Of a DNA stretch of 27,234 nt, positions 8,436 through 16,220 are shown in pieces; within the stretch, counting starts at the first letter, position 1; every line of letters begins with the position of its first letter. The notes beneath the pieces were generated by a model, which did no database searches, was not told the origin of the DNA, and was given only the letters and a program-made list of their open reading frames with translations. The stretch covers positions 1 through 27,234 of the forward strand of contig CALZJV010000146.1 in NCBI GenBank assembly GCA_945787595.1, in the 5' to 3' direction. The stretch comes from an uncultured Desulfobacterales bacterium (lineage in GTDB: Bacteria; Desulfobacterota; Desulfobacteria; Desulfobacterales; JAFDCJ01). The position numbers and the translations under genes were made by a program.

Positions 8436-8800
8436 ATGGAGTATGTGATTTTGGGTAACGGCATCGCCGGTATATTTGCCGCCGGAGACGTCGCCGAGTC
8501 CGTCGACATTGCGCGCAAAACCCGATGGGTAAATGCCATCTGGCCGGAAGCCGTCACCCAGGGCTGCATTGCCGGGACCAACATAACGGGCCGTCAAGTT
8601 AGCTAGTTTCCATCCATAAATGGTCTTTTTGCCCAATCTCGGTGTCAATCGGCGCGTTTGATTGTGCGACGTAGCCAGCTACGTCTCCGCACAAACGCTT
8701 GATTTCCTTGACCTTGGGCAAAAATCCGCATTTCTGGATTGGCGATTTTAGGATAGGCACTAGCTATAAGGGCAGCCTGAGCCGGAATGTTCTGAGGATT
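8436..8800 (+). pseudogene. Remnant of FAD/NAD(P)-dependent oxidoreductase, internally deleted and hit by a MITE-like element
   Basis: The frame starts MEYVILGNGIAGI, the N-terminal dinucleotide-binding strand of a pyridine-nucleotide-disulfide-type oxidoreductase. It jumps directly to FAAGDVAES, the C-terminal FAD-contacting motif, so the middle of the enzyme (roughly 250 codons in full-length relatives) is missing. It continues WVNAIWPEAVTQGCIAGTNI to a TAG at 8604-8606. That stop is made by the end of the mobile element at 8605-8761. Removing the element and one AGCT duplicate restores frame: ...GRQVS then YKGSLSRNVLRI, which matches the next part of this family. After that the similarity fades. 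The gene is dead. Its original partner or substrate cannot be told. Confidence 0.75.
8605..8761 (-). mobile_element. MITE-like element, copy 1 (inverted), TSD AGCT
   Basis: 157 bases bounded by AGT...ACT, with AGCT on both sides (8601-8604 and 8762-8765). It is the reverse complement of the copies at 21122 and 25311, with the same TCCATAAAT ends, GGCAAAAATCCGCATTTCTG segment and central palindrome around ACGTAGCCAGCTACGT. It is too short to code for a transposase, so it needs one in trans. It lies inside the oxidoreductase remnant. Confidence 0.85.
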
Positions 8801-8830
8801 CCGAACCCACCATCCGATGAGTTTTTTTTC

Positions 8831-8859
8831 TTGACACACTCTGGGGAACCTTTTATAAC
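8831..8859 (+). promoter_or_regulatory. Strong sigma70-type promoter for the bam-like operon
   Basis: TTGACA at 8831-8836 is a perfect -35 box, followed by a 17-base spacer and TATAAC (8854-8859), one mismatch from the -10 consensus. Transcription would start near 8866. It faces the bamBCDEF-like operon, whose first clear gene is at 9321. The leader would be about 450 bases. Confidence 0.75.
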
Positions 8860-8893
8860 TACTTTATAGCTAAATTGTAGTTACTTTATAGCT
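8856..8893 (+). promoter_or_regulatory. Candidate operator over the transcription start
   Basis: ACTTTATAGCT occurs twice (8861-8871 and 8883-8893), exactly 22 bases apart, i.e. two helical turns. TAACTAC (8856-8862) and GTAGTTA (8877-8883) form an inverted repeat overlapping the -10 box and start. Such placement suits a repressor. The regulator is not in the window. Confidence 0.5.
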
Positions 8894-8933
8894 TAAAACG
8901 GTCCGGTGCGGATTTTCAGTAAGATCATAAATA

Positions 8934-8947
8934 AATTCGATCGAATT
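8934..8947. promoter_or_regulatory. Palindrome AATTCGATCGAATT
   Basis: A perfect 14-base palindrome preceded by ATA, giving the half-site TAAATTCGAT that recurs at 9007. It could be a second operator or part of a paired site with 9006-9027. Confidence 0.4.
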
Positions 8948-9005
8948 ACAGAGCCACCCTCCTGTCATCGGGAATTCGGCCGCTGCCAACCTGGTCCATC
9001 GATTC

Positions 9006-9027
9006 GTAAATTCGATCACGAATTTAC
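9006..9027. promoter_or_regulatory. Inverted repeat GTAAATTCG-atca-CGAATTTAC
   Basis: Nine-base perfect arms with a four-base centre. It shares TAAATTCGAT with the palindrome at 8934-8947, 72 bases upstream, which suggests two binding sites for one dimeric regulator. Confidence 0.45.
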
Positions 9028-9056
9028 TCACTCAGGACTAAGTGCTGAGTGAGTAA
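9024..9056 (+). promoter_or_regulatory. 12-bp perfect inverted repeat (operator or leader hairpin)
   Basis: TTACTCACTCAG (9024-9035) and CTGAGTGAGTAA (9045-9056) are perfect complements with a nine-base loop. There is no T-run after it, so it is not an intrinsic terminator. It overlaps the end of the IR at 9006-9027. Confidence 0.5.
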
Positions 9057-9121
9057 TTAGATTAAATGAATCGAGCAACATACGTTACTGTATTTGCGAA
9101 TCGAAGTAATTAGGAACACCG

Positions 9122-9346
9122 GTGGATACGAGTCGAAGGGAAATCAAAGTGTTCCGCCAACGAGAGGAGAATATGGTCGCCCTGAAAAGAGAAATGGCCT
9201 TGAAATCGATTAATATACGCAAATTGGGAATCGAAAACCTGGAGCAGGTGCTTCATATCCAGTTGTTCAAACAGCTCAAAAAGTATGCCACGGATTCAGG
9301 TAATCTAGAAGGGGAGAAAAATGAGGTACGCAGAGACAGGGTTTAA
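9122..9346 (+). CDS. Small basic hypothetical protein upstream of bamB-like gene
   Basis: A 74-residue Lys/Arg-rich frame from GTG 9122, or 57 residues from ATG 9173, where GAGGAG just upstream gives the better ribosome site. It reads VALKREMALKSINIRK and ENLEQVLHIQLFKQLKKYA, a probable pair of amphipathic helices. Its stop lies 26 bases inside the AOR-family gene, so translation could be coupled. I do not recognise it and no cofactor motif is visible. It could be a small regulator, an upstream ORF that tunes bamB translation, or not a gene at all. Confidence 0.4.
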   Translation: MDTSRREIKVFRQREENMVALKREMALKSINIRKLGIENLEQVLHIQLFKQLKKYATDSGNLEGEKNEVRRDRV

Positions 9347-11276
9347 TCTAGAAATTGATTTATCCCGAGGAAGCGTTGAGAGGGCAGCAACCGACCCGAG
9401 ATTAACCCAATTACATCTGGGGGGCCAGGGCACTGCCGCCAAGATACAATGGGATCGGGTTCCTCCTGATGTTGAACCCTTTTCTCCCGATAATCTATTG
9501 ATATTCAGCACCGGTCTTTTGCATGGCACACCGGTTCCCGGTGCCAATCGTACTGCAGTTGACACCTTTTCTCCCCAGACAAACTTGTATTCACATTCAT
9601 TATTTGGCGGATTTTTCGGACCGGAACTGAAACATGCCGGTTATGACAAAATAATCATTCGCGGCAAGGCCTCCGACCTGGTTTATTTGTGGATCAAGAA
9701 TGACAAAGTCGAAATACGTGATGCCGGCCATCTGCGGGGAAAAGGCGCTCTGGAAACTGGAGCACTTATCAAAGAGGAGTTGAACGAATCCGATGCCCAG
9801 GTGGCCGCTATCGGACTGGCCGGTGAAAACAGGGTTTATATGGCTACCATCGAACATGCTAACTCCAGCGCCTCTCGAGGGGTCGGCGTGATCATGGGAG
9901 ATAAACGGTTAAAGGCCATCGCCGTCCGTGGAACAAAGGACATCAATGTCGCCCGACCGGCTGAGCTTTTTGAGATATGCAACCCCATGTATCAGGCAAT
10001 TTATGACAACCCGCATTGTGGGGATGTTTTTTTGCACGAGGACGACGAAGAGTGGCACGTCAATAATTTCGCCTGGGGCAATGCGCGGAAGCGGCAAAAA
10101 GGCTTTTGGAACAAAGCAAAAGAAAAGGAGTGGACGGATATTACTGAAAGCGTGCGGCTGCGATGGACGGCTTGTTATAACTGTCCGAAGGATTGCCATC
10201 AAGCGATTTCCTATCCAGGACGGCAAACCTATTTTCAAAAATGCTATAGCAAACTGACCTATGCCATGGCAGCCTATAAAGAGCTGGATTTTAATTATGA
10301 CATCCTTGGCGTTACTCAGGAGCACGGCCTGGACGGATACTCAACGCCGCAGGTTCTAGCCTTTGCCATTGAGCTTTACGAAGCCGGCATTTTAAGCAAC
10401 CAGGACCTGCCGGGGTTTCCATCCGACTCCGGCGAAAGATTTTTTTATCTGGTTGAGAAAATCGTTCGGCGGGAAGGGATTGGCGATGCGTTGGCCAATG
10501 GTGTTTATTGGGCAGCCCGCCAGATCGGCAAGGGCGCAGAAGAATTTGATCATAATAGCACCAAAAAATTTGAGCAGCTGCCCCTCAAGCTGAAAATGAT
10601 AAATTACCCCTATTTTCTGATGTATGCCACCGGTGCCAAGATGACCATCACCCAAACCGAAGGGTCCTACCCTCAGTCTCCGATTGCCGATAAGAAAGAG
10701 AGAGAGGAGTTTGTAAAGAACTGGGACGCAGCGCCCGAGAGGTTTAAAAAATGGTTTTTGGAATGGGAGCCACGCACACATCCATCGATTGAAGAGTCTG
10801 TCCACATCTGTGATTGGAATGAAACCATGCATTACATTGATGATGCCATCGGGACCTGTGCCTTTTTGTCGTCATTTAGAGGCCAATTTGGCGGACGGCC
10901 GCCGTATCATCTTTATAATTTGCCGAATTTCATCTCCCATGCGACCGGAATCGATCTTGATTCAGACGCACTATGGGAAATAGCTAGAAGGAACCGAAAT
11001 CTGATTCGGGCCCATAATGTAAGGCGCGGCTTAAGGAGGAGTGATGAGAAGCCTCCTGAGGATCATTGGAAGATAAGAGACCCTGAGATGGAAACCAAGC
11101 TGCTTGACGCCTATTATGAATTCAAGGGGTGGAATAATAATGGTATTCCTACCAAAAAGACCTTGGACGAACTGGGCTTGGATTACGTCAGCGAAGACTT
11201 CTTGGAGAGGAGGATCTTGACAGATAGTGAAGGCACGCCTTCCAAAGAGACTTCGGCGCAAAAAGAGAAGAACTAA
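9321..11276 (+). CDS. bamB: BamB-like tungsten-containing aldehyde:ferredoxin oxidoreductase family protein
   Basis: A 651-residue AOR-family protein. The family binds a tungsten bis-pyranopterin and one [4Fe-4S] cluster. The cluster cysteines are visible as WTACYNCPKDC (Cys285, 288, 292), with a fourth likely in IGTCAFLSS. Several stretches match my memory of BamB, the active-site subunit of class II benzoyl-CoA reductase: SPDNLLIFSTGLL, YDKIIIRGKASDLVYLWI, KCYSKLTYAMAAYKELDF and the C-terminal TKKTLDELGLDYVSEDFLER. Cys308 in CYSKLTYA may be the tungsten-ligating Cys known in BamB. ATG 9321 follows GGGGAG. The next gene is the BamC-like ferredoxin, and the order is that of bamBCDEF. The substrate may be benzoyl-CoA or another acyl-CoA, since several paralogues occur in this group. 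Confidence 0.88.
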   Translation: MRYAETGFNLEIDLSRGSVERAATDPRLTQLHLGGQGTAAKIQWDRVPPDVEPFSPDNLLIFSTGLLHGTPVPGANRTAVDTFSPQTNLYSHSLFGGFFGPELKHAGYDKIIIRGKASDLVYLWIKNDKVEIRDAGHLRGKGALETGALIKEELNESDAQVAAIGLAGENRVYMATIEHANSSASRGVGVIMGDKRLKAIAVRGTKDINVARPAELFEICNPMYQAIYDNPHCGDVFLHEDDEEWHVNNFAWGNARKRQKGFWNKAKEKEWTDITESVRLRWTACYNCPKDCHQAISYPGRQTYFQKCYSKLTYAMAAYKELDFNYDILGVTQEHGLDGYSTPQVLAFAIELYEAGILSNQDLPGFPSDSGERFFYLVEKIVRREGIGDALANGVYWAARQIGKGAEEFDHNSTKKFEQLPLKLKMINYPYFLMYATGAKMTITQTEGSYPQSPIADKKEREEFVKNWDAAPERFKKWFLEWEPRTHPSIEESVHICDWNETMHYIDDAIGTCAFLSSFRGQFGGRPPYHLYNLPNFISHATGIDLDSDALWEIARRNRNLIRAHNVRRGLRRSDEKPPEDHWKIRDPEMETKLLDAYYEFKGWNNNGIPTKKTLDELGLDYVSEDFLERRILTDSEGTPSKETSAQKEKN

Positions 11277-11295
11277 AGTCAAGGGGGTATAAACC

Positions 11296-11847
11296 GTGAC
11301 GGATGGGTTAAAAAAGAAAATAGTTAAAGAAATAAAAGTTGATCTCGATAAATGCATCGGTTGCCGTGCATGTGAGGTAGCCTGCTCCGCATTTCACGCC
11401 AGGCCGAAATATAGCAGCACCAATCCGGCCAGGTCCCGCATTCGGGTAGTGATAGATGACCTCAACGATGTGTATGTCCCGATACGTGGCGGTGATTATA
11501 CGCCGGCTGAATGTACCGGCAGACATACCTATACAATTAACGGCAAGGAATACAAAGAGTGCAGCTTCTGCGGAGTATCCTGCCCGGCCAGGGATCTTTT
11601 TAAAGAACCCGATTCCGGTCTCCCTCTAAAATGCGATATGTGTGAAGACGATCCGCCTATATCAGAGCCCATGTGTGTTCAGGTGTGTCCACATGACGCC
11701 CTGATTTACATAGAAACGGAAGAAGAAAGCGAAGAAGAAGAACAGCGGGAGGAACTGGAGGTAGGATTGGAAGCATTGGCAAAAAAATATGGAAGGCAAA
11801 AGGTAATGGAAGCCGTTGCCCGGATGTCAATGTCAAAGAAAGGCTAA
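11296..11847 (+). CDS. bamC: BamC-like [4Fe-4S] electron-transfer subunit
   Basis: A 183-residue ferredoxin-type protein with several cysteine clusters: CIGCRACEVAC (Cys20-30), CSFCGVSCPARD, CDMCEDDPP and CVQVCPHDAL. This matches a multi-cluster (about three [4Fe-4S]) subunit such as BamC, which forms a complex with BamB and passes electrons to its tungsten site. The stretch VVIDDLNDVYVP and the motif ECSFCGVSCP are typical of BamC. A GTG start (11296) follows AAGGGGG with good spacing. The C-terminal part is unusually acidic (ETEEESEEEEQREELE) and ends in a short helix. It begins 19 bases after the bamB-like stop, so the two are co-transcribed. Confidence 0.86.
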   Translation: MTDGLKKKIVKEIKVDLDKCIGCRACEVACSAFHARPKYSSTNPARSRIRVVIDDLNDVYVPIRGGDYTPAECTGRHTYTINGKEYKECSFCGVSCPARDLFKEPDSGLPLKCDMCEDDPPISEPMCVQVCPHDALIYIETEEESEEEEQREELEVGLEALAKKYGRQKVMEAVARMSMSKKG

Positions 11848-11859
11848 AACATTATAACT

Positions 11860-11991
11860 GTTCAGGGGTTCAGAGGTTCTGGGTTCAAAGGTTTAAGAGA
11901 TTAGATCTATTGCTTTTGCAGGAAAATGCATATTAATGGAGCCATATGAGGATATTCCGACAGGGTAACCCTGAACCTTGAACCCTGAACC
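11860..11991. repeat. Low-complexity inverted repeat, GGTTCAGGG type
   Basis: The left arm (about 11860-11895) has GTTCAGGGGTTCAG, GGTTCTGGGTTCAAAGG. The right arm (about 11960-11991) has ACCCTGAACCTTGAACCCTGAAC, its imperfect reverse complement (shown here in pieces of up to 20: ACCCTGAACC, TTGAACCCTG). It sits inside an operon, exactly where the start of the HdrD-like gene would be expected. Confidence 0.7.
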
Positions 11992-12018
11992 TGTGAGCCG
12001 CGGGTTAGAGACTTCAGT

Positions 12019-13038
12019 ATGCGCAAGATCATTCGAGAGGCTACCTTCGGTTTGACCGATATAGAGACTGAAGAAATGTGGCGTTGTACGACCTGCGGAA
12101 ATTGCCCGCGGCAGTGTCCCAGGGGAGTAAAGATTATTGAAGCGGGAGTATCTTTGCGCAGGATTTCGACGGAATACGGGGTTTTCCCGACGCCTGTCAG
12201 TCCCATCCGCGGTGTGAGCGCAAGCCTTCTTGGTAAGGGTAATCCCTTGAGTGAAGACCGCCAAAAGAGGGCCAATTGGGCCGAAGGTCTGTCTGTAAAA
12301 CCGTTCACCGAGGGCATGCAAATTTTATATTTCCCCGGCTGCTACCTTTGCTATGACCCAAGATTAAAAAAGGTCGCCAGAGCCACCGCCGATATCCTTA
12401 ACCGGGCCGGGATAGATTTCGGGATCCTGGGCGCCAAGGAGAATTGCTGTGGCGAGAGCATTCGCAAAACGGGTGATGAAGAATTATTCAAACGTCTGGC
12501 TAGGGACAACATTAAAAATTTTATCGACCATGGGGTGCACAAAATCCTTGTCTCTTCCCCTCATTGCTACCACACCTTCAAAAACGAGTACCCCGAATTC
12601 ATGGTGAACTTTGAGGTGGTTCATATCTCGCAGTATTTATTCGAGCTCATTAATGAGGGTAGGCTTGAGCTCACCAAAGCGTATGGAAAGAAAGTTAGTT
12701 ATCATGACCCCTGTTACCTGGGTCGACATAACGGCATATATGACGAACCCCGCGAAATCTTAAAGAAAATACCCGGTTTAGAACTGATTGAGATGGCTGA
12801 TTCGCTGGAAGACAGCCTTTGTTGCGGAGGTGGCGGCGGCAGGATTTGGATGGAGACTGTCAAGGGTGAAAGATTCTCCGACCTTAGATTAGAGCAAGCG
12901 GTTGAGGTTGGGGCTGAGGTGCTGGTTACTTCCTGCCCTTATTGCATCACCCATTTTGAGGAAAGCAGGCTAGCCATGGAGGATAGTGAAGCCACAGAGA
13001 TTAAGGACATCACAGAAATTATTGGAGAAGTGATTTAG
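12019..13038 (+). CDS. bamD: BamD-like / HdrD-type CCG-domain iron-sulfur protein, probably N-terminally truncated
   Basis: A 339-residue HdrD-like protein. It has one ferredoxin-type cluster, CTTCGNCPRQCPRG (Cys23, 26, 29, 33), then two CCG-domain regions: YFPGCYLCYD with KENCCGES, and YHDPCYLGRHNG with SLCCGGGGGRIW and SCPYCITHF. In HdrD/BamD the CCG motifs bind a noncubane [4Fe-4S] cluster and carry electrons between the HdrA-like and ferredoxin parts. Relatives usually have a first CxxCxxC...CP motif about 40 residues upstream of the one seen here. It is missing. The frame is open before the ATG only for nine codons (C E P R V R D F S), then hits TGA in a low-complexity repeat. No good ribosome site precedes 12019. 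The N-terminus was probably replaced by the repeat. Confidence 0.8.
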   Translation: MRKIIREATFGLTDIETEEMWRCTTCGNCPRQCPRGVKIIEAGVSLRRISTEYGVFPTPVSPIRGVSASLLGKGNPLSEDRQKRANWAEGLSVKPFTEGMQILYFPGCYLCYDPRLKKVARATADILNRAGIDFGILGAKENCCGESIRKTGDEELFKRLARDNIKNFIDHGVHKILVSSPHCYHTFKNEYPEFMVNFEVVHISQYLFELINEGRLELTKAYGKKVSYHDPCYLGRHNGIYDEPREILKKIPGLELIEMADSLEDSLCCGGGGGRIWMETVKGERFSDLRLEQAVEVGAEVLVTSCPYCITHFEESRLAMEDSEATEIKDITEIIGEVI

Positions 13039-13070
13039 GGAACGATCAAATCTGATAAAGGCGAATAGAA

Positions 13071-16000
13071 ATGGAAAACGGCCAAATTGAGCAGCTTAGT
13101 AAAAGTCTTGCAGACAGCAATTTCGGAGATGTTATGGTGGTCGGTGGAGGGATCAGCGGTATTCAAGCCTCTCTCGATCTTGCCGATTCGGGTTATAAGG
13201 TGTATCTGGTTGAGAAATCACCTGCCATTGGCGGCAAGATGGCCCAGCTTGACAAGACCTATCCCACCAATGATTGCTCCATGTGAATACTCTCGCCCAA
13301 ACTGGTCGAGGTCGGCCGGCATCCCAATATAGAGGTCCTAACCTATACTGAAGTTGATGGTGTAGAAGGACAAGCAGGAGACTTCAAAGTCACCCTGAAT
13401 AAAAAACCCAGATACGTTATCGAGGACAAATGCACCGGTTGTGCTGTCTGTGTAGAGTACTGCCCGGTCAAGGTCCCTGATCCATACAATCAGGACTTAT
13501 CGGCGAATAAAGCTGTCCACATATACTTTTCTCAGGCGGTTCCCCTTGTCACGTATATCCATGAAGACTGCCTTTACCTTAAAGAGAAGAAATGTGCTAT
13601 TTGCGAAGGCGTCTGTAAGAATGAGAAGATGGATATCCAGGTAGGCGCCATCATCCTGTCTCCGGGTTATGAGATATTTGACCCCAAGTTGAGAGGCGAC
13701 TTCGGCTACGGCAAGCTGGAGAACGTGGTCACCAGTCTTGATTTTGAACGACTGCTATGTGCCACCGGGCCTCACGAAGGTGAGGTATTGCGCCCCTCCG
13801 ACAAGCAGCATCCCCATAAAATCGCCTGGATTCAATGCGTCGGTTCCAGACAGGTCATCCCGGGGGGCAACAGCTATTGTTCAGCCGTCTGCTGCACCTA
13901 TACCCAGAAGCAGGTGATCTTGACAAAGGACCATAACAGCGAGGCGGAGTGTACGGTATTCCATAACGATATTCGTTCCTATAGCAAGGATTTCGAGCGA
14001 TTCTACCACAGAGCAGAGAACCTTGCCGGAGTTCGATTTATTAGAAGCTACGTATCCATAGGAAAAGAGAACCCGACTAGCAAGAATGTCATCATCAGAT
14101 ACGCCACTGCCGGGGACGGCGTAAAGGAAGAAGAATTCGATCTGGTGGTATTATCCGTTGGTTTGAACCCTCCGGCTGAAGTGCGAAAACTGGCCGATAT
14201 GTATGGCGTCGAGCTCAACTCCCATGGATTCTGCAAAACCAATCCTGTTAATCCTATCGAGACCTCTCGCCCGGGAGTTTTTGTCAGCGGGGCCTTCCAG
14301 GGTCCGATAGATATCCCCGAATCGGTTTTTTCCGCCAGCGGAGCCGGCTCCCAGTGTGGTGAATTTCTTAACTTCAGGCGAGGGAAGCTGTCCCAAGAAA
14401 GGATATATCCGACCGAAAAGGATGTATCCGAAGAAGAACCCAGGATAGGTGTCTTCGTGTGTCATTGTGGGACGAATATCGGAAAAGTGGTCGATGTTCC
14501 TTCCACTGTTGAATATGTCAAAACCTTACCCAACGTTGTATATGCTACAGAACAGCTGTTTTCATGTGCGACTGATTCTGCCCATTCAATAACGGAGAAA
14601 ATCCAGGAAAAGGGGCTCAATCGAGTGGTTGTCGCTGCCTGCTCCCCCAGAACCCTTGAACCGTTATTCAGGGACACGCTTCGGGAAGCGGGAATCAATC
14701 AGTACTACTTTGACATGGCCAATATCAGAGAACATTGTTCCTGGGTCCATTCTCGAGAAAAGGAAGATGCCACCGCAAAGGCCAAGGATATCACTCGGAT
14801 GTCAATCGCACGGGCTTGCCATCTGGAGCCACTGCAGGAAATTGATCTGCCGGTCAACAAATCGGCGTTAGTGGTTGGTGGTGGTATTGCCGGCATGACC
14901 TGTGCTCTTTCCATAGCCAATCAGGGTCATGAGGTTTATCTGCTGGAAAAGGATACAGACCTGGGGGGCACGGCAAGAAGAATCCATTACACCCTGGATG
15001 GGCTGGATGTTCAAGCCTATTTAAGTGATCTTGTGAGCAAGGTTTATCAGCACCCCTTAATACATGCCTATACGGATGCCATCATCACAGAGGCCACCGG
15101 CTATGTGGGGAATTTCACAACCCGGGTGACGTCCGATCGAGGGGTCACAGAGATAAACCATGGAGCCGCTGTCATCGCTACGGGGGCTGATGAATATAAA
15201 CCCACCGAATACCTTTATGGAGAAGATGATCGGGTATTGACCCAGTTGGAGTTGGGGGAGCAAATCGCCCGGGAAGAAGAAAAGCTGATCAATGCCCGGA
15301 GTCTGGTAATGATCCAGTGTGTCGGCTGCAGACAGGAGGATCGAGATTACTGCGCCAGGGTATGTTGCAGCAATGCGATAAAGAACGCCCTGAAACTAAA
15401 AGAGATAAACTCCGAAATGGATATCTACATTCTCTTTCGGGATATCAGAACCTATGGGTTTAGCGAGGACTATTACCGCGAAGCGTCTGAAAAAGATGTA
15501 AAGTTCATCCGTTACGAGCCGCGTGATAAACCCCGGGTGGAAGCTGTTGTGGAGGAAGGCTGGCCTGTTTTAAGGGTTACGTTGCCGGATTATATTTTAG
15601 GCCAGAAGCTGGCAATTGATGCCGATTACCTTACTTTGTCAGCTGCCGTCATTCCCCCCGAGGGGAACAGGGAAGTATCTCAACTTTTCAAGGTTTCTTT
15701 GGGACCGGATGATTTTTTCAAGGAAGCCCATGTCAAATTACGACCTGTTGAGTTTGGTACAGAAGGCGTTTTCCTTTGCGGATTGGCGCACTATCCCAAG
15801 CATATACCGGAAGCGATTAACCAGGCATATGGAGCTGCAAGTCGGGCGTTGACCCTTCTCTCAAATGATACCGTCACCGTCTCAGGTTCTGTCTGCGATG
15901 TGGATGAGGACAAATGTATGTCGTGCGGGGCATGCATCGATGCCTGTACCTATAATGCCATAGAGTTTTGTTCGACAAAACAGGGCAAAAAGGCGGTGGT

Positions 16001-16121
16001 GAATCCGGTTCTCTGTAAAGGAGACGGCCTCTGCAACCCAAAGTGTCCAACAGGGGCGATTTTTTTAAAGCACTTTACCGATGAAGATCTTTTGAGCCAG
16101 ATTGATGCGGCAGTCGGTTAG
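13071..16121 (+). CDS. bamE: BamE-like / HdrA-type FAD iron-sulfur selenoprotein (in-frame UGA = Sec72)
   Basis: A 1016-residue HdrA-type protein when the TGA at 13284-13286 is read through. The codon lies in [17 protein letters not shown], where HdrA proteins normally have Cys (DCSMC). Frames on both sides join without a gap, and nothing in the 114 codons after it suggests decay. HdrA is the FAD-carrying, electron-bifurcating subunit. Order: FAD domain 1 with GGGISG, ferredoxin-like [16 protein letters not shown] and CAICEGVCK, a second HdrA-like half with GGGIAGM, and two C-terminal ferredoxin clusters ([23 protein letters not shown]). BamE of class II benzoyl-CoA reductase has the same fused plan. 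Sec versus Cys assignment is inferred from the codon and position, and a selC/selB system is assumed elsewhere. Confidence 0.87.
13284..13317 (+). promoter_or_regulatory. Sec UGA codon with candidate bacterial SECIS hairpin in bamE-like gene
   Basis: The TGA is at 13284-13286. Downstream, CTCG-CC (13292-13297) can pair with GG-t-CGAG (13304-13310), with loop 12-17 bases after the UGA. An alternative, GGTC with GGCC (13304-13317), places a G-containing loop 22-27 bases away, which fits the usual spacing better. Both are by eye; no energy was computed. Confidence 0.55.
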
Positions 16122-16205
16122 CCGGTTATGCCGGTTGAGCCCGTTAACCGGCAAACGGGCTCAACGGGCCAACCGGCCCAACGGGCTAACGGACCAACGG
16201 ACTAA
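16122..16205. repeat. Low-complexity hairpin repeat, AACGGGCC type
   Basis: Loose repeats of CCGGTT, AACGGGCC, CCAACGG. A perfect nine-base hairpin is formed by GAGCCCGTT (16137-16145) and AACGGGCTC (16154-16162). It fills the gap between the HdrA-like and MvhD-like genes of the operon. It could stabilise the upstream mRNA or reduce the downstream level. No T-run follows. Confidence 0.7.
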
Positions 16206-16220
16206 AGGAGTTTAAAACGG

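Noticed and set aside
9024..9056. Intrinsic terminator before the bam-like operon
   Set aside because: The hairpin lacks a following T-run and lies in the leader of the operon it would end.
13087..13332. Overlapping ORF of 81 codons at the HdrA-like start
   Set aside because: It is a shadow frame. The Sec read-through frame matches HdrA continuously.
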